NCBI GenBank assembly: GCA_023362775.1
Contig: JALMGJ010000020.1
Span: 3,224,001-3,288,000 of the forward strand
Direction: 5' to 3'
Source of the DNA: Charina bottae
Lineage: Eukaryota; Chordata; Lepidosauria; Squamata; Charinaidae
Length of the DNA: 64,000 bases
The position numbers and the translations under genes are program-made. The notes beneath the pieces were generated by a model. It was not told the DNA's origin. It did not search any database and worked only from the letters and a program-made list of their open reading frames with translations. Positions 9,656 to 20,910 of the stretch are shown here, piece after piece; positions within the stretch are counted from its first letter, which is position 1; each line of letters begins with the position of its first letter.

Positions 9656-9849
9656 CTAATAAATAATAACCCATTTTTATTATATAGAACATTATTTCTC
9701 AACTAGTGGTACACTAATATGTGATATGCAGAAGTACAGGTATTTAGATGGAATAGGGCTCCCCTCCCCAAATTGGAAAACAGCCCATAAATAAAAGAAC
9801 ATTTTAACTAATTAGCTCTCTCTTATTTATCTGGATCTTTGGTTGGTTG

Positions 9850-9990
9850 GTTTTATTTTATTTATTATTAAATTTCTATGACCGCCTGTCTCCCCCTCAA
9901 GGAGGGACTCTGGGCGGTTCACAGCCACAATAACATCATTAAAATATAATAAAAACACAATAAAATATAAATACAATAAATACAAATTAA
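9850..9990 (-). mobile_element. L2-type LINE 3' tail fragment
   Basis: On the - strand it has the ccgcccagagtc / gggcggt(c)ata signature followed by AT-rich tail units, like the 3' end of the L2 element at 60.8 kb. Confidence 0.6.
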
Positions 9991-10211
9991 AACCAAGTGG
10001 CAGGTGGTTCGTACAGTGATGCTGAACATATTTAAAATATTTGGGGCGGCTCTAAGAAATCAGCCATCCCCAAGCTTGACCACTTTCCCTCTTTTAGGCT
10101 TCGGGAAGGACTAGCAAACATTGCTTCAATGCCAAGGAGCTCCTACTCATTATTTTGCTGTATAATACTGTTATGGTCATCAATTGGGAAAAGAAAAGTA
10201 CTCTAATTTAT

Positions 10212-10255
10212 CCATCACTCACTCACTCACTCACTCACTCACTCACTCACTCACT
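10212..10255 (+). repeat. (CACT)n microsatellite
   Basis: About 11 tetranucleotide units, directly upstream of a SINE. Confidence 0.97.
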
Positions 10256-10261
10256 TATATT

Positions 10262-10697
10262 TTCTATCCTGCCTTTATTATTTTTATAAATAACTCAAGG
10301 TGGAGAACATACCAAATACTCCTTCCTCCTCCTCTTTTCCCCACAACAACAACCCTGAGGTGAGTTGGGCTGAGAGAGAGTGACTGGCCCAAGGTCACCC
10401 AGCCGGCTTTCATGCCTAAGGCTGGACTAGAACTCTCAGTCTCCTGGTTTCCCATTGGCTCCTTCCTAGGGCTGAGAGAGAGGGACTGGCCCAAGGTCAC
10501 CCAGCCGGCTTTCATGCCTAAGGCGGGACTAGAACTCTCAGTCTCCTGGTTTCCCATTGGCTCCTTCCTAGGGCTGAGATAGAGAGTGACTGGCCCAAGG
10601 TCACCCAGCCGGCTTTCATGCCGAAGGCGGGACTAGAATTCTCAGTCTCCTGGTTTCTAGCCTGGTGCCTTAACCACTAGACCAAACTGGCTATCCA
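10262..10697 (-). mobile_element. SINE-T with tripled body
   Basis: Reverse-oriented SINE-T. Its ~103-bp central part (ggctgagagagagtgactgg ... ggctccttcctag) occurs three times in tandem at 10364-10668 before the head (agccagtttggt on the - strand). Confidence 0.85.
10364..10668. repeat. ~103-bp tandem repeat inside SINE, 3 copies
   Basis: Three near-identical units containing the SINE body plus a short cccattggctccttccta linker that is not in the head-proximal SINE sequence of other copies. The same unit is in four copies at 37030-37440. Confidence 0.88.
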
Positions 10698-10699
10698 GT

Positions 10700-12479
10700 G
10701 AAGTTATCCAGTGATTTCCGGAGTATTTTCTGCAGCAGTTAAAATGGTAAAGAATTAGAATTAGAAGCGAGTAATGGAAGAATGAAAACACTATGATGCA
10801 TTAATTCTATTTTTCCTACTGCCTTCTCTAAAATTATGAACAATTATGGATTAATTTATTCAGCATAAATCAGCAATGTATTTTAGATTAGGATTTAGAC
10901 CAGGAATATTATTTATATATTGAAGAACCTGAAGATAAAAGAATAAGTGGCTGATGAACTCATAGTAAGACTGAGTCTGACTTAAAAGGAGGAAGTTTAC
11001 CCACATAGAGTAAGTTTGGGCTGGGTACCCTAACCATCAAGCCAGTTTGAATTACAAAAGAAGGGCTGGGCCATACCCCCAAAATGTATTAGATAGGGCC
11101 AGGGCTACAACTTCACTGGATTCCATTTATATTTAAGGTTAACTTTAATTAAATAACATTAATAATATATATCTCCAGTAAAGGTTTTAGTAATTTTCTC
11201 CTCCTCTCACATTAAAAATCACAATTTAAAGACCATTTCTGGAGGGCTCTGGGAACCATACCCAGGATTTTGAAGGGCTGCATTATGCCTAGGAACTCAG
11301 GTTGTGTACCTCTGCCATAAACCATGGACCTTAGTGGCTGTGGTAACACAAGATACAGTGTGGTTTAAGAACTGTGAGGTTTTCTCCACAGCTTCCCTGG
11401 AGTAACACCTTCTGGAATGCCTTGGGAGCAGCACCTTCTCGTGATAGAGTTAAGCAAGGTCAGAGGCAACTAAACCATCTCAGTGAAATCCGTAGAAAAC
11501 CAGCCCCTATTTTTCTAGGGCAGAGAAGCTGCAGCCTATGGGCTGTATTCAGCTTCCCCATCTGTAGCCCCAAGTCCCAGAACAAGGCTTAAGGCATCCA
11601 AAATGCATCAACTACATTTTTTGTTTTTGATTTCCTTTCTGGAGGGGTTGGTGGATTTAAGGGGCAAAATGAATGCCTAAAACTATGCAGCCTCTAAAAC
11701 CTGGGCTGATACTTTGTGAAGGTAAATCCTTCCCCAAAACAAAAAAGTCTGGAAACTTCCACTGTGCCTACTGCTGTGCTGTCACAACATTACTGGACAC
11801 TTTCCTGTGTCCCCAGGCATGAAACTACAACAAATTGCACCCCCTGAGCCCCCCTCCCCCCCTGCAATGATCCATCTCTGTTCTCAGGGAATAATGTTTT
11901 GAGAGGTTTAGTTTAGGTTTAGTTATGGTCAATTACTTTTGTAAATTATTTTGTGGGATATATTTATAGTATGAGATATTTATTAGCACAAAGTATGACT
12001 ATTTTAATTATTGTAGACACTTTATTTAAGGAATTACATAAATCAAACAGTTATCGGAGAAGGATTATAAGAAAACCACTGAGAAGCAATTCCAGTTCTT
12101 CCAGAAGGTGCTCCCGTGTTTATGTCCCATCAGTTTATCTGTGATATTTTGGAGCAAGTCTTTTTGCCTTTACTTTTTGCCCTTAGTGTACTTGATTTGA
12201 ACTGGTGATATCAACCTACTGAATGGAGTGAATTTTAATTTAGATTTGTGTAGAATTGATTTTGAAGGAAGAGGAAAAATAGGAGAAATGTCTTCTCTAT
12301 GTGATTTTTTCCTGGCTACTACTCCAGGCAAAATGTGTCTGTGTTTTTCTTTTGTATCTCATTTTCCAGCATGGTGAGTTCTATCACGGGTATGACATGT
12401 TTGCTTAATATGTGGCATATAAGTAACAACTGCCATCAATTAAGTATTTTCCTTTTTTAAAATTTTTGTAATTGTTTTT
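10700..12479. other. no recognised feature
   Basis: 1.8 kb of AT-rich non-coding sequence with short ORFs only. Possible decayed repeat text lies near 11230-11330, but nothing can be assigned. Confidence 0.45.
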
Positions 12480-12572
12480 ATTTTATTTTAATTCTGTTCA
12501 CCGCCCAGAGTCACTTGCTGAAATGGGCAGCCATGTAAATTGAATGAACGAACAAATAATAAATAAACTTGT
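12480..12572 (+). mobile_element. L2-type LINE 3' tail fragment
   Basis: Contains caccgcccagagtcact and a following (aataaa)-type tail, like the L2 3' end at 60.8 kb. Confidence 0.6.
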
Positions 12573-12744
12573 TTTTCTATGAGAAATTGTATGTTTTTTC
12601 CCTAATAAAGCTTACGCTATCAGACAGTCAATCCTATTTTATAATGTCATTGACTAATAAATGATGACAGGTCAAAGTGAGGGCAATGGGTGTATGTCCC
12701 AGAAGCAATGTCTTCATTTTGAAGTGACTTACTTGACCTTAGTG

Positions 12745-12915
12745 CAGAGCTTTCCAAACTGTGTGTCGCAACACAGAAGTGTGTTGCCACACACAGTCTG
12801 GTGTGTCGCCACACAACCCGGAAGTGCTGATCATCATCAGCGCTTCCGGGTTTTCCCGCAGTGACACACCAACAGCGGTTGGTGTGTCGCCACGGGAAAA
12901 CTTTGGAAAGCCCTG
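12745..12915. mobile_element. hAT MITE family 1, copy 3
   Basis: CAGAGCTTTCCAAAC ... TTTGGAAAGCCCTG with perfect 8-bp duplication CCTTAGTG (12737-12744, 12916-12923). It has the same interior as copy 1, shortened to 171 bp. Confidence 0.92.
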
Positions 12916-13049
12916 CCTTAGTGACTTGGTTATATTGTCAAATTGCAACAAGCTAGAGGTGAAAAGGGCAGTCTTTGAGGGCATTTCGAAACTGCAACAT
13001 TGTATAAAGCTATTTTTTTTTTGCATAAAAATGTTCATTACAGTAGTAA

Positions 13050-13492
13050 ACTTCATCTGTGTGTGCCTTCAAGTCAGTTTTTTTTTACTCCTGGCGACTG
13101 CCTGGACAAGTCTCTACAGCAGTGCTTTCTTTCCCGTGGGGGGGAGCACGTGCATGGCGGCGGCGGCCTCGCTAAAACACGAAGCGCTGATGGCGCGCCG
13201 CTGCCGCTGTACACACTGCTGCTGCCGCGCGCACCCCCGTGCCACTGCTTCGCGACACACTAAACTGTGTGTTGCGACACACTAAAGTGTCGCAACACAC
13301 AGTTTGGAAAGCTATGCTCTACAGTTTTCTTGCCAAGATTTTCAGAAGTGGTTTGCCTTTGCCTCCTTCCTAGGGCTGAGAGAGAGTGACTGGCCCAAGT
13401 CACTCCAGCTGGCTTTGTGCCTAAGGCAGGACTAGAACTCGCGGTCTCCCGGTTTCTAGCCTGATGTTTTAACCATTACACCAAACAAACTT
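13050..13492 (-). mobile_element. SINE-T split by a hAT MITE
   Basis: SINE-T in reverse orientation: the tail (gccttcaagtcagt...ctcctggcgactgcctgg) precedes 13112, and the rest (ttttcttgccaagatttt ... ccaaac) follows 13324. The break holds the hAT element at 13120-13316. Confidence 0.85.
13120..13316. mobile_element. hAT MITE family 1, copy 4 (nested in a SINE)
   Basis: Ends CAGTGCTTTC and TTTGGAAAGCTATG (both slightly diverged). A perfect 8-bp duplication CTCTACAG lies at 13112-13119 and 13317-13324. The interior is GC-rich and resembles copies at 14828 and 40303. Confidence 0.88.
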
Positions 13493-14819
13493 CATCTAAA
13501 CTGGTTTTGTTTGAATTACATTGTTTCTGATTGTGTGATAGTATATAATAACTAAATAACTGCAAAATAACTAAATAACTGCAAAATAATTGATTGTGGA
13601 TTTGTCTGTTTCTTTTTTAACTACTGTTTTATTGTTGAAAATTATCAACAATAAAAGTCAAATAGTTTACATAGGAGATGTATATGTGATAAGATTAAAA
13701 GCACAGCTAAAGTAACCACAACTTTATCTAATGTGGGGAAACTAAATACTTTCCCAAATTAAAATAGTATACATTGAGCATCTGTTCCAAAGCAGCTGAA
13801 AAATCTCAGCTGTCTCTGGAGCTTTTGGGAAGCTGATGTATCTTTTAAAATAAAGAAATCTTTGAGAAAGCCAAAAGGATAGAAATCTTTCAGGTAATTA
13901 ATTTGATTAAATATTTTTCCTGGGGTAAAAAAAATCTTCGTACTTTGGAAATCTGGACCCTCCAACAAGAGAGGACTTTGTGTAATTAAATGTTTGGTTT
14001 AGAGGCATTCTTGGGCTTGGTCAATTTAAAATATGTGCAATGCATTGTTTTTAATGCCTAAAACACACTAAGGAACTGTTATGGTTTGAATTAAAAGCAA
14101 TTACAATGCTAAGTTCCATGCCAACATCTGGTAAGGTATATTACAGATGTGGTTTCTTAGCCAGATGACTTTGTTGAGTAGAGCATTAAAAAGTACACAA
14201 AATAAAATTGTACAATTATTTTCTAGACTTTTTTTACCATTGTTTCTTGCTAGTAGGAGGACAAAGTTCATATATCAAACTCCCAGGATTACTGACATGA
14301 TGATTTTAACCGGATGGATTTTTATTAGGTCTTGTGGCTATGCACACATGCTGGTATTTGCAGCCTTAGTTCACACGCCCCTTTGCATTTCTGTCTCCCT
14401 TCTTGCACTCTGCTCCTCCTCCGAATGAGCTTTCTTGCACTAGGCCTCCCTAGTTGCCCTTCAAAATGAACCTCCAGAATTTGGATTTAGCATCTGGTGC
14501 TCCACATTTATTTTCAGTTTGCAGGGATTTAGATACAGGTCTGAAAAACAATTTCTAGACCAGAAGACAGATATCAAAAGAAAAAGAAGACATTTGAAAC
14601 TTGTAAGAAGTGCCAGTTTATTGAGCCAGTTTCCTGAAGAGATGTTACAAAACTTTGCTGCTCTTGCTAGCTTTATTTTTGAACAGCACACATATTGTTA
14701 CAATCCCAGTAACATCATATCTTTCAAATAGATCACAAATTAAAACTGGCACCTCTGTTAGCATGCCAAGAATCATTTTGCATATTTCACTCCTTTCTAA
14801 ATAGCTTAATGGGTGAAGT
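13493..14819. other. no recognised feature
   Basis: AT-rich, no gene or repeat recognised. A short direct repeat (aactaaataactgcaaaata) occurs near 13548-13590. Confidence 0.45.
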
Positions 14820-14827
14820 CTCTATAC

Positions 14828-15135
14828 CACAGCTTTCCAAACTGTGTCGCGACACTTTAGTGTGTCGCAACACAGAGTCTGGTGTGTCGCCACACAACCT
14901 GGAAGCGGCAGCGGGGGTGTGCATGGCGGTGGCAGCGGCGCGCCATCAGCGCTTCCACGTTTTAGTGGAGGCCGCCGCCACTGCCACCACCACCGTGCAC
15001 GCCCCACTCGCGCGCCCCCCCACACCGCCGCCATGCCCGCCCCCGCCCCCGCGCACCCCCCACATCGCCGCCGTGCACGCCCCCGCCCCTGCCGCCTTTG
15101 GTGTGTCGCCAACGGCAGCACTTTGGAAAGCACTG
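14828..15135. mobile_element. hAT MITE family 1, copy 5 (GC-rich interior)
   Basis: CACAGCTTTCCAAAC ... TTTGGAAAGCACTG, with perfect duplication CTCTATAC (14820-14827, 15136-15143). The interior is a very GC-rich, CpG-rich gcc/ccg-repeat tract shared in style with the copy at 40303. Confidence 0.92.
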
Positions 15136-15448
15136 CTCTATACATTATATCGGATATTTATTTATTCTGTAACAGCCTGTCTTCTGATTAATCTGGTTAA
15201 AGATACTCTGGAAAATCCCAATTGTGCTACATATAATATCTTAGCATCAATAGTATTTTTATGCATGAATTGAGATCCATTTGTGCAGCAATTCAGAGAT
15301 GGACATTAATTAAAATTGTAATTAACCAATTTCTGTATGGTGTAACTCCCAATACAGCCAGCTCTTAGTGGTTTAAAGAATTCAGTATATCCTGGTCGAT
15401 AAGTAAATAAATCCTAAAATAATTTAAAAGACTGTAAAACAATAAATG

Positions 15449-15676
15449 AGAGCCAGTTTGTTGTAGTGGTTTAAGGCACCGAACTAGCAACTGGGAGACC
15501 ATGAGTTCTAGTCCCGCCTTGGGCACAAAGCCAGCTGGGTGACCTTGGGCCAGTCACACTCTCTCAGCCCTGGGAAGGAGGCAATAGCAAACCATCTCTG
15601 AAATCTTGCCAAGAAAACTGCAGGGACTTGTCCAGGCAATTGCCAGGAGTCTACACTGACTCAAAGGCACACATAC
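15449..15676 (+). mobile_element. SINE-T copy
   Basis: Full structure: agccagtttgttgtagtgg head, agttctagtcccgcc B-box region, gctgggtgaccttgggcc body and cttgccaagaaaactgcagg tail. Confidence 0.85.
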
Positions 15677-15689
15677 ACACAAATATAAT

Positions 15690-16084
15690 CACATAATAAC
15701 ATAGTTGAAACCAAGGTGACAGTCAAAGTCAAAACAGTATATAAAACATGTAAAGATAACACATAAAGCACAATGTCAACATAAGCTCCAAGAAGCAGGA
15801 GTCACATTGATTGGAAGAGGGAATTGCACAGGGTCGGTGGCACCATCAAAAAAGGCCCAGCTCTAATAGATTCCCAGTAGGCCCCTTCTGAGTGGTATGC
15901 ACTTGTTCGTTATCTGTATATTAATACTAAAAGTATAGGAAATATGCAAGTGAAAAGGAACAATATAATTTAAAAAGCTATAGGAGTTGTAGAATATGTA
16001 TATATTCAAAGTTTGCATAGTAATCAAAGAGAATTGATATGATAGCACTCTTGAGAATGTATGGAAGAAGAGATGTAATATTAA
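15690..16084. other. no recognised feature
   Basis: AT-rich sequence with no assignable repeat or gene. Confidence 0.5.
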
Positions 16085-16161
16085 CATTGTGGAGTCCTTG
16101 GTGCTCTCTGAGCCTTGTTTTTTTTTTTGCAGACGTTTCATTGCCAGGCTAGGCAACATCT

Positions 16162-16961
16162 TCAGTGCGAAAAGGGAGTGGGACTTGCTCTCTGTTTATA
16201 TACCCTGGCTTGTCCTGCCTGTGTTGGTGGGGGTGTTGTACTCTCCTTGGTAGTTCCTTGATTGGGTTGTTGTTTGCTGCTTGGTTGATTGACTGAGTTA
16301 ATAGTTCCTTGATTAGGGTCTATTGTGTTGTTTGATTGCTCCTCTGGTGCTAATCTTAGTGTTAATCTTTGCCTATCTGGTTGTTGATTGCTGGCAAGGA
16401 GGTGTTCTGGTCTTCTGGATTTTCTATTGTCTCTTATGAATGATATGTAAATGTTGTTTACCTCTATGTGTCTGTTGATGGCTGCTTTGTCTGAGTGCCA
16501 AGCTTCCAGGAATTCTCTAGCGTTTTTGGATTTGGCTTGGTTTAAGATGCTCACAGTTTCCCAGTTGAAAGTATGGTTAAGTCTGTCAATGTGTTGTGAC
16601 ATTAAGGAGTTTTCATCGTGTCTTCTGACTGCTAGTTGGTGTTCGTGGATGCGTTCTGCTAGTCTTCTGCCAGTCTGTCCTACATAGTGGCTGTTACATA
16701 GTAACAGTTACATAGTTCGGTTACATAGTAGCCCAAGAAGAAAAAACAGGAGTTATCTACAACATACAGTGTAAGGACTTTACACTGTATGTTGTAGATA
16801 ACTCCTGTTTTTTCTTCTTGGACTACTGGGTCTTTTGGGTTACTTACGATGTTCTGAAGGGTTTTGGTAGGTTTGTGTGCTACGGTGATGCCATGTGGTT
16901 GTAACAGTCTATTAGTAGTTTCTGAGATGTTTCTTATGTATGGCAGTGTAATCCTTTTCAT
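16162..16961 (-). pseudogene. Penelope-like GIY-YIG segment, rearranged
   Basis: Two open stretches (16961-16680 and 16602-16162) correspond to the continuous ORF of copy B, but the GIY-YIG core is interrupted. After GVIYNIQCK the sequence folds back on itself (see 16728-16826), and HYVGQT resumes beyond it. The downstream NWETVSIL and Q/N-rich tail remain. Confidence 0.82.
16728..16826. repeat. inverted duplication within Penelope copy C
   Basis: Arms 16728-16774 and 16780-16826 (47 bp, about one mismatch) separated by GGACT. The right arm is the normal Penelope sequence. The left arm is its reverse complement, embedded among short tacatagt repeats (16681-16730). Confidence 0.9.
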
Positions 16962-17105
16962 AGCTTCTGTTGGTTTTGCTGTGGTGGGTTGAGAGGTCAG
17001 GCACTTTTTGATAAAGTTGCGTGGGTATCCATTTTGCTGGAAGATGCTATATAAGTGGTCTGTTTCCTTTTTCTGGTGTTCTGGGTTGCTGCAGTGTGTT
17101 TGTGC

Positions 17106-17618
17106 TCATCTGAATAGTGTTCTTACACAGCTCCTCTTGTGGGAGGTTGGGTTATTGCTTTGGTAGTGGAGCACTTGGTTAGTGTGGGTAGATTTCCGGT
17201 AGACTTGTGTTTCTAGAATGCCATCATTTCCTCTACTGATGAGGATGTCCAAGAAGGGTAGTGTGTTTTTGTTTTCTTCTTCCCTTGTGAATTTTATTCC
17301 TTTGAAGATGTTGTTGATGGTTTCATGTGTTTCGTCCAGTAGATCCTTTTTTATTATGACGAAGGTGTCATCTACATACCGAATCCATACTTTGGGTTGT
17401 ATGTGTGGGAGTGCTATCCTTTCTAGACATTGCATTACAATCTCTGCTATGAGTCCTGAGAGTGGTGATCCCATAGGTGTTCCTTTGATTTGTTGGTATA
17501 TTTGTCCATCAAACTGAAAGTAGGTGGTGAGGCAAAGGTTGATGAGGTCCATGATTCTGGGTATTTTGATCTTGGTGTATCTAGTTAGGTCAGGTGTGTT
17601 ACGTAGAACTGCTGCCAT
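17106..17618 (-). pseudogene. Penelope-like reverse transcriptase fragment
   Basis: 170 open codons covering the RT palm: FQFDGQIYQQ, KGTPMGSPLSGLIAE and WIRYVDDTFVI (catalytic YVDD), then FLDILISR and a YRKSTHTNQ motif typical of Penelope-like RTs. Upstream on the - strand (to about 17795) the SFDVT motif can be read in a shifted frame, so a small deletion broke the ORF. The frame ends at a TGA where copy B keeps an Arg codon, which looks like CpG decay. Not functional as it stands. Confidence 0.88.
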
Positions 17619-17799
17619 GGATTCAATCGCTAGTGCTTGGTCTATGGATGAGTAAAGACTGCAGTGACATCAAATGACACCATAATTTCATCTTCATCTA
17701 TTTTTAGGTCTTTGATTTTCTGGAGGCACTGTAGTGGGGAGTTGATGTTAACATCGGTGTGTACTATTGACGACCTAACCAAGGAGAGGATATGGATTG

Positions 17800-18057
17800 C
17801 AGATTTTTCCAGATTTTTCTTTCAAAGTAATATTGATTGTGGGTTTTAATTAACCTGACATCTATTCTGAGACAAACTTTACCAAGCATGATCTCTTTAG
17901 GAAATTCATGACTTTCCTTGCTGACACCCGGGAGTGAAGGAAGTTATACAAGGATCATATACCCTTGCTAATCAATACAGAAGACTTAAGGCCCTTCCAT
18001 ACAGCCAGCACTGCTCCACTCATTCCCTAATCACACCCAAACCCATGTATTAAGGTG
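17800..18057. other. no recognised feature
   Basis: Short unassigned stretch between the Penelope copy and a SINE. Confidence 0.4.
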
Positions 18058-18205
18058 GCATACATAATGTTCCTGTCTCCTATTTTCCCCACAACAACAA
18101 CCGTGTGAGGTGAATTGGGCTGAGAGAGTGTGATTGTTCCAAAGTCACCCTGCTGGCTTTCATGCCTAAGGGAGGACTAGAACTCACCGTCTCACAGTTT
18201 CTAGT
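18058..18205 (-). mobile_element. SINE-T fragment
   Basis: Contains ttttccccacaacaacaacc, gggctgagagagtgtgat and aggactagaactcaccgtctc, the reverse-oriented SINE-T body. Confidence 0.7.
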
Positions 18206-18209
18206 ACAG

Positions 18210-19229
18210 AAAGTACGGTCAGAGTGCTATTTGTCTTCACAACGAAGGGGAGGTAGGACAGCCATGTAGCTGGGAGACAGGAAGATCCTGACAAACGAAA
18301 AACAATAGCCCACCACTGTCCCCAAGGAGAAAAAGTGACTCAGGTTTCAGTGAAATGAAAGACCAGTACATAATAAAACTCAACAATGGGAAACAGGTTA
18401 CATATATGGAAAGGTACAAATCATAAAATTAACTGGATATGTCAGTCAATTGACTGCACACTTTACATGTAATATAACAGTACTTAGCTACATGTAGCAT
18501 GATGGGATCATGTATACCTGTGAGTAAAAATTGTAAATAAAACTGGTCAGAATAGCTGGGAAATTTGCTTAAATGTGGAGTTATCAACTCTGCACAGATA
18601 CCAGCATAAAATGGGCACAGCTGTTTTATAGTTTCAAGAGCCCCTTTGCCACATGGACAGACTCAGCTTTCAGAAAGGCTTGGCTTCCCATTTGGCGTGT
18701 TAGCATGGAAACCCAGGATGGGCACCAAAGGCTCCCCGTCAGCCCAGGAAAGTAGGAGGGATGTTGAGGGAAAGTGACCTTATAACGTCACCTTTGCCTA
18801 GGAAAGCTAAAGTTGGATTTGGTCAAACACAGACCCTAGACTTCACGTAAGCAGATTTTAATAAACTCAGGGCAACGTTACAATGCCACAGCAGGAAAAA
18901 CTGAGGGGAAAAGCAGCTCAGTGCTGGATGACTCAGCTGTCAGCTTCTTACTTAGCAACCTAATGTTTGGTTTTGGAACTGCTTTACAAGGTTGGTTTGT
19001 TTATTAAAATTGCTTACCCCAAATCCTCCTTATAAGATATCTTAAAATATAGACTCACATGCAGTGAAGTAGAATAATAATACTTGAATACATTATTAAT
19101 GTAGAACTGTATGATTTATTATAATAAATATAATAAATTATAATAAATCATAGTACATTAATACTCATAATTGGAGGACACGTGTCCCTTTCTTCAACAC
19201 GGGACATAAAAATGATCTGAGGAAGTACA
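18210..19229. other. no recognised feature
   Basis: About 1 kb with no assignable gene or repeat. The last 200 bp are very AT-rich, with repeated attataataaat blocks. Confidence 0.45.
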
Positions 19230-19500
19230 GTACAGTAGCTACTACAAGTCAACATGGATCTGGTAAGAAGTCTTGACAGACTAATCTTATTTCAGTCATT
19301 TGGTTGGGTAAATTTATTGGTAGATTTAGGAATGCTCTGGATGTATTTTGATGGAAGCAAAGCATTTGACAAAGTATCCAATTATACCCTGATTAGCAAA
19401 CTAGTTATGTGTAGGCTAGAGGAAAGTATCAAGTGGGACCCCAGATTTCTTCAACGTTCCTATTAATCAGTTTGGAGAGGAGAATCAGAGAATGCTTATC
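19230..19500 (+). mobile_element. CR1-type LINE relic (RT region)
   Basis: Frames read LTNLISF-like, then FDGSKAFDKVSN, then 'agtgggaccccag' and a tcagtttggagaggagaatc block, all recognisable from CR1 reverse transcriptase, with many lesions. Confidence 0.55.
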
Positions 19501-19745
19501 AAACCAAACCAAAGAAGATGTCCATTTTGAATTAACATAATAAGATATTGCCCGAAAGGATAGATATTGAGAATCATGATAGAAATATAGCTCTATAGTG
19601 TGGAAGGGCAGGCAATAGATTGAAGAAGACAATTGCTTTAGCAACACTTAAGAGCCCCAGGGTAGGAAAAGACCAGAATCTAGCACCATGGCAGGTATTT
19701 TTGCAACACACTACCTCCTTCAAGTTATCACTATATCATGTTAGC

Positions 19746-19984
19746 CAGGGGTACCCAACCTTTTTGGCACGAGGGACCAGTTTCGTGGAAGACAATTTTT
19801 CCACAGACCGGGGGGGGGGGGGTGTTTACAGGTGGGAGCCAATCATGCAGCCCATGGGGGCAGGGTTTGCAGGCAGGAGCCAATCGCGTGGACCGGGGGC
19901 AGGGTTCGGGACCGGCATGGTGGCCTGGTTCCTAACAGGCCACGGACTGGTACCGGTCCGCGGCCCAGGGGTTGGGAACCCCTG
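19746..19984. mobile_element. hAT MITE family 2, copy 1
   Basis: Ends CAGGGGTACCCAACCTTTTTG and GGTTGGGAACCCCTG with perfect 8-bp duplication ATGTTAGC (19738-19745, 19985-19992). A poly-G tract lies at about 19810, and there are about two copies of a gcaggcgggagccaatcgcg unit. Confidence 0.88.
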
Positions 19985-20019
19985 ATGTTAGCCATCTGTA
20001 TCTCTGGATGAGGTAGCAC

Positions 20020-20400
20020 TTCCCAGACAGGGCTGGTGTGCAGTTTGGGGGTCCTTCAGGTCTCAAGACTCCTGCTCAAAGAGGAAGGCCTTTGCACAGG
20101 TTTGCCTTGTGTAATGGGCTGTGAGAATAAACCTGGGAGAAAGGAGGAAGAGCTGCAGTCTAGACAAGAGATATCTGAGAGCCCACAGAAGGAATGGAGT
20201 GGAGAACGCATTTCAGAAGGGGCCCTCCCTAGTTCTCTGGAAAGTAAAGGACCGGGAGGCCTCATGCCTTAGTCACCTTCTGGCTGGATTACTGCATTGT
20301 ACTCTACATGGGGCTGCCCTTGAAGAGCATTTCGAAGCTGCAACTGGTCAAGCATGCAGCAGCATGGGTTACTTTTGGATGTATTGAAATGAAATTCAGC
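20020..20400 (+). mobile_element. L2-type LINE relic
   Basis: Parts align with the C-terminal coding region of the L2 at 59.8-60.7 kb: gactcctgctcaaagagg, then ggattactgcattgtactctacatggggctgcc (ITALYSTWGCP-like), and caactggtcaagcatgcagc. Decayed. Confidence 0.65.
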
Positions 20401-20529
20401 TGGCACTGCAATGAAGTCCAGCAGGATAAGCTGCTTGAAAACTTTTTCAAATCTGCACCAGCCGCGTACAGTATACCACAGTACCTGCAGATAAGCCCTT
20501 TCTGTTCCATTAATGTAGTACTGTGATGC

Positions 20530-20867
20530 AGTTGAGACCTAATTCATTATCATTATATATTTTATGAGCCTATTTCGAAGGTTTTAAGGCAGAAATGGTA
20601 AGATGCTTGCCTTCATTCCATTCCATAGCCTTCAACATGTTTCCTCCAAACAGGAATAAGTAATCTTCAGCCCCAGGGGCCCCCACATATCGTTTCTGTG
20701 GCCTTCAAAGTCCTCCCTGATCATAATTTCCAAAAGGTGATGGCCGAGTTTCCTTTGGACAATAGTGTAAGGCCTAAAACAATGAAAAATGACAATTAAA
20801 AATCAAAGAAAATTCACTGCCCCACCCATATATGATTCTGTTCTCATTTTGCAAGAAAGAAGGGAAG
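20530..20867. other. no recognised feature
   Basis: Unassigned non-coding sequence. Confidence 0.45.
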
Positions 20868-20910
20868 GGAAGATGTCTATGAAGGTTCTCAGTCATCCAG
20901 GTGGAATTTT

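Larger units (their letters stand above)
16090..17795 (-). mobile_element. Penelope-like element family 1, copy C (RT plus GIY-YIG, broken)
   Basis: The longest Penelope copy. From 17795 leftward it codes for part of the reverse transcriptase, the linker, the GIY-YIG region and the terminal region with a hammerhead-like motif (16129-16175). It carries stops and a frameshift, and an inverted duplication sits at 16728-16826. The 5' part of the RT is missing. Confidence 0.9.

Noticed and set aside
14828..15135. CpG island promoter at about 14.9-15.1 kb (and the similar one at 40.4-40.6 kb)
   Set aside because: The CpG-rich tracts are interiors of hAT MITE copies with clear ends and 8-bp duplications, not unique promoter sequence.
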